In this document: positions 44,765-50,446 of the stretch, in pieces
Layout of the letters: the number at the start of each line of letters is the position of its first letter
Numbering within the stretch: position 1 is the first letter of the stretch
DNA from: an uncultured Clostridia bacterium
GTDB taxonomy: Bacteria; Bacillota; Clostridia; TANB77; CAG-508
Direction: 5' to 3'
DNA length: 50,446 nucleotides
Assembly (NCBI GenBank): GCA_947626765.1
Contig: CANQTQ010000008.1
Location: 1 to 50,446 of the forward strand
Translations under genes and position numbers: made by a program
The notes under the pieces: model-generated
The model's input: only the letters and a program-made list of their open reading frames with translations
Database searches by the model: none
Told to the model about the DNA's origin: nothing

Positions 44765-45670
44765 ATGGAAGATTTTAAATCTGGTTTTGTAGCAATTGTA
44801 GGAAGAACAAATGTAGGAAAATCAAGCATTTTAAATAATATAGCAGGGCAAAAAATAGCAGTAGTAGTAAATAAACCACAAACTACTAGAAACGCTATTA
44901 AAGCCATTGTAAACAGACCAACTTCACAAATTATTTTTATAGATACACCTGGAATACATAAACCAAAATCAAAATTAGGTTTAACAATGAACGATACCGC
45001 ATGGGAATCTATACCAGATGCAGATGTTATTTTATTTGTAGTAGAAGCAACATCAAGTGAAATTGGAAAAGGTGACCAAATGATTTTAGACAAAATAAAA
45101 GAAGCAAAATGTAAAACAATATTAATTATAAATAAAACAGATTTAGTTACAAAAGAGCAAGTATTTAATTTAATTGAAACATATAAAAATGAATATGATT
45201 TTGAGGCAATAATTCCAACATCTGCAATAAAAAAACTAAATATAGAAGTTATACTAAGTGAAATAGAAAAAAATTTAAAAAGTGGACCAGCATATTACAG
45301 TATGGAAGAATACACAGACCAAACTTTAAGAGATATAGCATCAGAAACAATTAGAGAAAAAGCGTTAAAACTTCTTCAAGATGAAGTACCACATGGAATT
45401 TTTGTAGAAATAGAAAAGATGAAAAAATCAAAAACAAAAGAAAACAAGCCAATATTTAACATTGAAGCAACAATTTATTGCTTAAGAAATTCTCATAAAG
45501 GTATTATTATAGGAAAAAACGGTCAAATGCTAAAAAAGATTGGAACCTATGCAAGAGAAGACTTAGAAAAAGAGCTAGAAGAAAAAGTAAACCTAAAATT
45601 GTGGGTAAAAGTAAAAGAAGATTGGATTAACAATGATCAATTTGTAAAAAAATTTAAAGCTACAGATTAA
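44765..45670 (+). CDS. era: GTPase Era
   Basis: This GTPase is needed for 30S ribosomal subunit assembly. The N-terminal G domain has GRTNVGKSSILN, TTRNAIK, DTPGIHKPK and NKTDLV. The C-terminal KH domain (about residues 210-300) has GIIIGKNGQMLKKIG, which binds the 3' end of 16S rRNA. At 301 residues it has normal length. In many Firmicutes era follows ybeY-dgkA directly; here the DUF3048 gene and the hydrogenase operon have been inserted between. It is followed by yqzL and recO, the usual order. Confidence 0.96.
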   Translation: MEDFKSGFVAIVGRTNVGKSSILNNIAGQKIAVVVNKPQTTRNAIKAIVNRPTSQIIFIDTPGIHKPKSKLGLTMNDTAWESIPDADVILFVVEATSSEIGKGDQMILDKIKEAKCKTILIINKTDLVTKEQVFNLIETYKNEYDFEAIIPTSAIKKLNIEVILSEIEKNLKSGPAYYSMEEYTDQTLRDIASETIREKALKLLQDEVPHGIFVEIEKMKKSKTKENKPIFNIEATIYCLRNSHKGIIIGKNGQMLKKIGTYAREDLEKELEEKVNLKLWVKVKEDWINNDQFVKKFKATD

Positions 45671-45798
45671 AAATTGGTAAATAGTGTTAATATAAAATAA
45701 GAATAAAAAAACAAAAAAAGCAAAACATAAGAAAAGAAGAAAAAATAGGTTAATACTTATTTTAAAATACTTCTAGAACAGGAGCTATGATTGCACAC

Positions 45799-45987
45799 AT
45801 GATGGAAAAACAAATTAAAGATTTAGCATGGAATACTTTTAAACAAACAGGTAATATAAACACATTTATGGAATTAATGCAAGTAGAAAATATAACAAAA
45901 TCTAAACCACAAATTAAACTAAAAAATATAGAGGAAATGCAATATGGGACTTATCAAAACCAAAGGAGTCATCCTTTCGGAAAGTAA
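45799..45987 (+). CDS. YqzL-like small protein
   Basis: This small protein has IKDLAWNTFKQTGNINTFMEL, which matches the YqzL family (typically W-x-x-F-x-x-T-G-x-I). YqzL genes lie between era and recO in Bacillus and relatives, as here. The start is ambiguous. ATG at 45787 is only two bases after GGAG; ATGs at 45799 and 45802 are 14 and 17 bases after it. The frame runs 44 bases into recO, ending at 45987, so the two are coupled. Its function is unknown. Confidence 0.72.
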   Translation: MMEKQIKDLAWNTFKQTGNINTFMELMQVENITKSKPQIKLKNIEEMQYGTYQNQRSHPFGK

Positions 45988-46660
45988 TATGAATGACTTT
46001 GATAAAATGGTAACAATACTTACTCCCAATGGTAAAATTGGGTGCTGTGCAAAAGGGGCTAGAAAACCAAAAAGCCTCTTAATGTCAAGCACTCAATTTT
46101 TATGTTTTGGCGAATATTTAATTTATGAAGGAGCAAGTTCATATCATATAAATTCTTGCGAAACAATAGAACTATTTTATCCAATTAGAATAGATTTAGA
46201 TAAATTAAAATATGCAGCACATATATCTAAAATTATAAATGATGTTACTTACGAAAATCAAAATACATATAAAATATTGCAGCTTTATCTAAATACACTT
46301 TACATGATTTCACAAACAGATAGAAGCTTAGATTTTATACTTTCAGTATTTAAAATAAGACTTTTAACTCTTTTAGGTTTTTCTCCACAAATTAAATGTT
46401 GTACAACCTGTAAGCAAGAAGAAAATTTAAACTATTTTAGCATTAAAGATAATGGTCTAAAGTGCGAAGCATGTGGTAGAGTAGATAAAAGTGCTATTAA
46501 ACTTTCAAATTCTACAGTTACTGCAATTAGATACATAATGCTAGCAGATGCAAAAAAAATATTTTCTTTTCAAATTTCAGATGAAAACTTGCAAGAACTA
46601 AACTTAGTAAGTAAATTGTATTTTAATGAAAAATTAGAAAAAGAATATAAGATCGAATGA
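45944..46660 (+). CDS. recO: DNA repair protein RecO
   Basis: RecO works with RecF and RecR to load RecA at gaps and to anneal single strands. At 238 residues it has normal length. The N-terminal OB fold begins GLIKTKGVILSESNMNDFDKM, and the C-terminal zinc site has CCTTC and CEACG. GAGGAA precedes the ATG, within the end of yqzL. Context era-yqzL-recO is standard. Transcription may stop soon after: the next promoter is at 46695. Confidence 0.93.
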   Translation: MGLIKTKGVILSESNMNDFDKMVTILTPNGKIGCCAKGARKPKSLLMSSTQFLCFGEYLIYEGASSYHINSCETIELFYPIRIDLDKLKYAAHISKIINDVTYENQNTYKILQLYLNTLYMISQTDRSLDFILSVFKIRLLTLLGFSPQIKCCTTCKQEENLNYFSIKDNGLKCEACGRVDKSAIKLSNSTVTAIRYIMLADAKKIFSFQISDENLQELNLVSKLYFNEKLEKEYKIE

Positions 46661-46694
46661 GTGTTATACTAAAACATTTCTATACTAAATTTTC

Positions 46695-46723
46695 TTTACA
46701 ATAAAAATTCATTAGTATATAAT
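46695..46723 (+). promoter_or_regulatory. Promoter of adhE
   Basis: TTTACA (46695-46700), 17 bases, TATAAT (46718-46723). The leader is about 100 bases. I see no clear Rex operator, although redox control of adhE is common in Clostridia. Confidence 0.72.
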
Positions 46724-46830
46724 AGCAAAAGTGGTAAATACTAATGAAAAAGCAAACCTAAAAATTTAAAAATTAATTAACTTTTTAAGGTTTAGCATTA
46801 TATAATTTAAGAAAAAGGGAGGATATGAAA

Positions 46831-49434
46831 ATGGCAAAAGAAATAAGTGAAGAAGAAAAAGCAAAAATACAAAAAATGATAGATGATTTAGTACAAAAAG
46901 CAAAACAGGCATCTAAAGAATATATGGACTTAGATCAAGACCAAGTAGATCACATTGTAAAAGAAATGGCAATGGCAGGACTAGAACACCACATGGAACT
47001 TGCTAAAATGGCTGTAGAAGAAACAGGTAGAGGCATTTATGAAGATAAAATTACTAAGAATATGTTTGCAACAGAATATATTTATCACAGTATTAAATAT
47101 GATAAAACAGTAGGAGTAATATCAGAAAATGAAGAAGAAGGCTATGAAGAAATAGCAGAGCCAATTGGAATTATAGCAGGGGTAACGCCAGTAACAAACC
47201 CAACTTCTACAACAATGTTTAAATCATTAATTGCAGCAAAAACAAGAAATGTTATAATATTTGGATTTCATCCAAATTCACAAAAATGTAGTGTAGCAGC
47301 AGCAACATACTTAAGAGATGCAGCTATAAAAGCAGGGGCACCAGAAAATTGTATTTTATGGATAGAAGAACCATCAATAGAAGCAACAAGAGCATTAATG
47401 AATCATCCAGATGTTAACTTAATTTTAGCAACAGGAGGAGCTGGAATGGTAAGATCTGCATATTCTTGTGGAAAACCTGCTTTAGGTGTAGGACCAGGAA
47501 ATGTACCTTGTTATATAGATAAAACCGCTAATTTAAAAACATCTGTAAATGATTTAGTATTATCTAAGTCATTTGATAATGGAATGATTTGTGCATCAGA
47601 GCAATCTGTTATTGTAGATAAAGAAATTTCAAAAGAATTTGAAAAATTAATGAAAGAAGCAGGTTGCTATTTCTTAAGCGCAGAAGAAACTAAAAGACTA
47701 AGAGACAGTATGTTTATACAAGAAAAGGGCTGTGCACTTAACGCAGATATAGTAGGAAAAAGTCCATACATTATTGCAAAAGGTGCTGGAATAGAAGTTC
47801 CACAAGATACAAAAGTGTTAGTACTAAAAGAAAATGGAGTAGGTATAGAATATCCATTTTCAAAAGAAAAATTAAGTCCTGTACTTGCATATTATGTAGT
47901 AAAAAATGCAGATGAAGGAATTGACTTAGCAGAAAAATTAATTGAATTTGGTGGACTTGGACACTCAGCAGTTATTCACTCAGAAGATGAAGAAACAATT
48001 CAAAAATTCTCAGAAAAGGTAAAAGTAGGAAGAATTATTGTAAATTCTCCATCTACACATGGAGCAATTGGGGATATTTATAACACAAACATGCCATCAT
48101 TAACTTTAGGTTGTGGAACCTTTGGTGGAAATTCAACAACTGCAAATGTATCATCAGTAAATTTAATAAATATAAAAAGAGTAGCAAAAAGAAGGGTTAA
48201 TATGCAATGGTTTAAAGTTCCAGAAAAAATATATTTTGAAGCAGGCTCTATAGGTTATTTGGAGAAAATGCCAGATATTACAAGAGCATTTATAGTAACA
48301 GATGAATCAATGGTAAAACTAGGATATGTAGAAAAATTATTATATTATTTAAGAAAAAGAAAAGAATATGTACACTCTGAAATTTTTTCAGATGTAGAAT
48401 CAGACCCATCATTTGATACTATTTACAAAGGCGTGGAAATAATGAGAGAATTTAAGCCTGATGTAATTATTGCACTTGGTGGAGGAAGTCCAATAGATGC
48501 AGCAAAAGGAATGTGGCTATTTTATGAACATCCAGAAGCAGATGCAGAAGGAATGAAACTAAAGTTTATGGATATTCGTAAACGTACCTATAAATTTCCA
48601 AAACTTGGTACAAAAGCAAAACTAGTGGCAATTCCAACAACTTCTGGAACAGGTTCGGAAGTAACTTCATTTGCAGTTATTACAGACAAAAAGCAAAATA
48701 AAAAATATCCTTTAGCAGATTATGAATTAACACCAGATGTTGCAATTGTAGATCCAGATTTAGTAATGAGCCTTCCAAAATCAATTACAGCAGATACAGG
48801 AATGGATGTATTAACACATGCAATAGAAGCTTATGTTTCTAATATGGCATCAGATTTTACAGATGGCTTGGCAGAAAAAGCAGTAGAATTAGTATTTAAA
48901 AATATTAGAGAAGCATATAACAATGGAAGCAACAGAGTAGCAAGAGAAAAAATGCATAATGCAAGTACAATTGCAGGAATGGCATTTACTAACGCATTTT
49001 TAGGTGTAAATCACTCGCTTGCTCACAAAATAGGTGCAGAATTTCACTTGCCACATGGAAGAATTAACGCTATTTTACTTCCATATGTTATTAGATACAA
49101 TAGCCAAAAACCAACAAAGTTTGTATCTTTCCCAAAATATGAGTATTTTGTAGCAGACCAAAAATATGCAGATTTATCTAGAAGAATGAACTTTCCTGCT
49201 TATGGAAATGAAGAAGGAGTAAACTCATTAATAGAAGAAATTAAAAAATTAAACAATGATTTAAATATTCCAAAATCTTTTAAAGAAGCAGGAATAAATG
49301 AACAAGAATTTTTAAGTAAAGTTGATGTTTTGGCAGATAGAGCCTTTGAAGACCAATGTACAACTTCAAATCCAAGACTTCCATTAGTAGAAGAATTAAA
49401 ACAAATATTACTAGATAGCTATTATGGAAAATAA
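46831..49434 (+). CDS. adhE: Bifunctional acetaldehyde-CoA/alcohol dehydrogenase
   Basis: This enzyme reduces acetyl-CoA to acetaldehyde and then to ethanol, regenerating NAD+. The N-terminal aldehyde dehydrogenase (about residues 1-440) has its catalytic Cys254 in MICASEQS. The C-terminal iron-dependent alcohol dehydrogenase (about 455-867) has [20 protein letters not shown], and the metal His residues in [34 protein letters not shown] chose ATG 46831 because GGAGG is eight bases upstream; an earlier ATG at 46825 is only two bases from it. The product has 867 residues, full length. Together with the hydrogenase it indicates mixed fermentation to ethanol and H2. Confidence 0.96.
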   Translation: MAKEISEEEKAKIQKMIDDLVQKAKQASKEYMDLDQDQVDHIVKEMAMAGLEHHMELAKMAVEETGRGIYEDKITKNMFATEYIYHSIKYDKTVGVISENEEEGYEEIAEPIGIIAGVTPVTNPTSTTMFKSLIAAKTRNVIIFGFHPNSQKCSVAAATYLRDAAIKAGAPENCILWIEEPSIEATRALMNHPDVNLILATGGAGMVRSAYSCGKPALGVGPGNVPCYIDKTANLKTSVNDLVLSKSFDNGMICASEQSVIVDKEISKEFEKLMKEAGCYFLSAEETKRLRDSMFIQEKGCALNADIVGKSPYIIAKGAGIEVPQDTKVLVLKENGVGIEYPFSKEKLSPVLAYYVVKNADEGIDLAEKLIEFGGLGHSAVIHSEDEETIQKFSEKVKVGRIIVNSPSTHGAIGDIYNTNMPSLTLGCGTFGGNSTTANVSSVNLINIKRVAKRRVNMQWFKVPEKIYFEAGSIGYLEKMPDITRAFIVTDESMVKLGYVEKLLYYLRKRKEYVHSEIFSDVESDPSFDTIYKGVEIMREFKPDVIIALGGGSPIDAAKGMWLFYEHPEADAEGMKLKFMDIRKRTYKFPKLGTKAKLVAIPTTSGTGSEVTSFAVITDKKQNKKYPLADYELTPDVAIVDPDLVMSLPKSITADTGMDVLTHAIEAYVSNMASDFTDGLAEKAVELVFKNIREAYNNGSNRVAREKMHNASTIAGMAFTNAFLGVNHSLAHKIGAEFHLPHGRINAILLPYVIRYNSQKPTKFVSFPKYEYFVADQKYADLSRRMNFPAYGNEEGVNSLIEEIKKLNNDLNIPKSFKEAGINEQEFLSKVDVLADRAFEDQCTTSNPRLPLVEELKQILLDSYYGK

Positions 49435-49439
49435 GAGAG

Positions 49440-49467
49440 AAGGTAGTGATATCTCACTACCTTTTTT
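49440..49467 (+). terminator. Intrinsic terminator of adhE
   Basis: AAGGTAGTGA (49440-49449) pairs with TCACTACCTT (49454-49463), followed by a T run. A perfect 10-bp stem with four-base loop. Confidence 0.9.
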
Positions 49468-49485
49468 ACTACAAAATGTAAAAAT

Positions 49486-49536
49486 TTGACATAATTTTAA
49501 AAAATGATATACTATATATATCAACCAAAAGGTTGA
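49486..49536 (+). promoter_or_regulatory. Promoter and 5' stem-loop of the Spo0A-like gene
   Basis: TTGACA (49486-49491), 16-base spacer, TATACT (49508-49513). The expected transcript starts near 49520 and opens with the stem TCAACC/GGTTGA (49521-49536, AAAA loop), followed by TAGGAGAG before the ATG. Confidence 0.78.
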
Positions 49537-49562
49537 AATACTTTTTAGGAGAGAAACATAAA

Positions 49563-50060
49563 ATGGCAAATGCGGAAAAGGTGGCAAGCTTCTTTCGGAA
49601 ACTGGAGGAAGAGGGGATGACTCTCGGCGACTTAGCTGAAGTCATTCAGCAAGTGGAAAGCTTGAATCCTAATGTCGGAGATTCCGGCAAGTCTGAAGTC
49701 AAGGATGATGTATCCTTGGAAAAGGAAATTACCAAGCTCATGCATGAGCTTGGGATTCCTGCTCACATCAAGGGATACGTATACGTTAGGTGTAGCATTG
49801 AGATGGTATGCGAAAACCCTAATCTCATAAATGCTGTTACGAAAGAGCTGTATCCTATGGTGGCAAATGAATTTGCCACAACACCGTCTCGCATGGAACG
49901 CGCTATACGGCATGCAATCGAGGTTGCATGGGACCGCGGAAACGTGGAAGTGCTCAATAAATATTTTGGGTACACCATAAGCGGTCTCAAGGGCAAGCCG
50001 ACCAACAGCGAGTTCATCGCTATAATCGCCGACAGTTTGCGCCTGAAGCACAAGCGGTAA
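49563..50060 (+). CDS. Receiver-less Spo0A-type DNA-binding protein (GC-rich)
   Basis: Residues 60-165 form the Spo0A C-terminal DNA-binding domain: LMHELGIPAHIKGYVYVR, AVTKELYPMVANEF, TTPSRMERAIRHAIEVAW, then GKPTNSEFIAIIADSLRL. This is the recognition-helix region that reads 0A boxes in true Spo0A. The receiver domain is absent, replaced by a 55-residue N-terminal part (FFRKLEEEGMTLGDLAEVIQ...) that does not look like one. So it may act as an unphosphorylated or competing regulator, perhaps on sporulation genes. Composition is foreign: 29 of 60 bases from 49561 are G/C, with three CGG codons. The start at 49563 has AGGAGA ahead. It has its own promoter and terminator. Confidence 0.9.
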   Translation: MANAEKVASFFRKLEEEGMTLGDLAEVIQQVESLNPNVGDSGKSEVKDDVSLEKEITKLMHELGIPAHIKGYVYVRCSIEMVCENPNLINAVTKELYPMVANEFATTPSRMERAIRHAIEVAWDRGNVEVLNKYFGYTISGLKGKPTNSEFIAIIADSLRLKHKR

Positions 50061-50069
50061 TTTCTCGCC

Positions 50070-50106
50070 ATCAGCCCATGGAAAATTTCCATGGGCTGAT
50101 TTTTTT
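50070..50106 (+). terminator. Intrinsic terminator of the Spo0A-like gene
   Basis: ATCAGCCCATGGAAA pairs with TTTCCATGGGCTGAT (50070-50100) around a single central base, followed by a T run. It is a nearly perfect palindrome, GC-rich relative to the region. Confidence 0.93.
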
Positions 50107-50120
50107 AACTTTAAAGTAAA

Positions 50121-50441
50121 CCCCCAGCTATGCTGGGGGAAACAAAAAACTTCTAGTTTTGCACAGAGTAACAAAAAATCCCACTCAAACATGATATAAT
50201 ATTTTAAGTTTGACGGCTTAAAATAATAATATATGAAAGGAGTGGGACGTATGAAAAGTCCATACACGGATAGTTTAGCACACACAACATGGGAATGCAA
50301 GTACCATATAGTGTTTGCTCCAAAATTTAGAAGAAAAGAAATATACGGAACATTAAAAAGAGAAATAGGGTAAGCGCTCAGTAAAAAGGCGTACTTTAAA
50401 ACCTCAAGCATTTCCTATATAATAGGTTGTTGCTTGAGGCT
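50121..50441 (+). mobile_element. Deleted IS200/IS605-type element
   Basis: The left end has the subterminal hairpin CCCCCAGC/GCTGGGGG (50121-50139), and the right end has CCTCAAGCA/TGCTTGAGG (50402-50439) with an inner CCTAT/ATAGG stem, as in single-strand-transposing IS200-type elements. Between them lies only the start of tnpA. TCCCACTC (50179-50186) can pair with GAGTGGGA (50240-50247) and cover the tnpA ribosome binding site; this is a known way in which such elements silence read-through transcripts. About 320 bp remain of an element normally near 700 bp. Confidence 0.85.
50251..50373 (+). pseudogene. tnpA: tnpA, N-terminal fragment of an IS200-type Y1 transposase
   Basis: The 40-residue fragment begins MKSPYTDSLAHTTWECKYHI and continues VFAPKFRRKEIYGTLKREIG before TAA. 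This is the conserved TnpA N-terminus (W-x-C-K-Y-H-I-V-F). The catalytic HUH motif and Tyr lie in the missing part, so it is inactive. An AAAGGAG site precedes the ATG. The break is abrupt, with the element's right end close behind, pointing to an internal deletion. Confidence 0.88.
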
Positions 50442-50446
50442 TATTT

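Overview
The window is very AT-rich (for example 12 of 60 bases are G/C from 20041). It uses strong AGGAGG-type ribosome binding sites with ATG/TTG/GTG starts, and close consensus TTGACA-17-TATAAT promoters. Gene content points to an anaerobic, fermentative, Gram-positive, spore-forming member of the Clostridia, probably an uncultured gut-type lineage. The evidence is a trimeric [FeFe]-hydrogenase and AdhE, an Agr-type peptide signalling system, teichoic-acid-type polymerases, and the sporulation genes yaaL-bofA, pdaA and yqfC-yqfD. I saw no rRNA, tRNA or CRISPR array.

Layout. 1-6.4 kb: a secreted SH3/NlpC-P60 hydrolase, comEC (3' end frameshifted and tandemly repeated), gltX and a DUF951 gene. 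6.4-8.7 kb, minus strand: a small GC-rich gene, engB and serS, with a 78-bp hairpin element between engB and serS. 8.9-12.1 kb: a cation exchanger, yaaL-bofA, a long structured element, then a GC-rich purA. 12.2-18 kb: glmS (minus), uvrC, a small membrane protein, an RlmI-like methyltransferase and an RluA-type pseudouridine synthase. 18.2-23.9 kb: three CDP-glycerol glycerophosphotransferase-family proteins (one fused to a GT2 domain) and tagD. 24.2-27.2 kb: agrBD facing agrAC. 27.5-30.8 kb: a sortase-type cell-wall papain-like peptidase with Ig-like repeats.

31.0-34.6 kb: the spore-cortex deacetylase gene pdaA, split by a ~2.8-kb element carrying a large serine recombinase. Removing the element between two CATA sequences restores the pdaA frame exactly, as in the skin-type sporulation intervening elements. 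34.6-38.7 kb: yqfC-yqfD-(unknown)-ybeY-dgkA. The chain resumes at 44.8-46.7 kb as era-yqzL-recO, after an insertion of a DUF3048 gene and the hydCBA hydrogenase operon. 46.8-49.4 kb: adhE. 49.5-50.4 kb: a GC-rich receiver-less Spo0A DNA-binding protein and a deleted IS200-type element.

Three things stand out. (1) The recombinase element in pdaA has its own promoter, structured leader and terminator upstream of the recombinase. (2) Three genes (comEC, a DUF4160 gene and the recombinase) each lose frame at the same tetramer, CGGA. In-frame CGG otherwise appears only in three GC-rich single-gene cassettes (a 75-aa gene, purA and the Spo0A-like gene). (3) A 77-78-nt hairpin occurs twice, in the same orientation relative to transcription both times, with compensatory changes in its stem. 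Everything here was read by eye. Family names rest on motif recognition, not on database searches.
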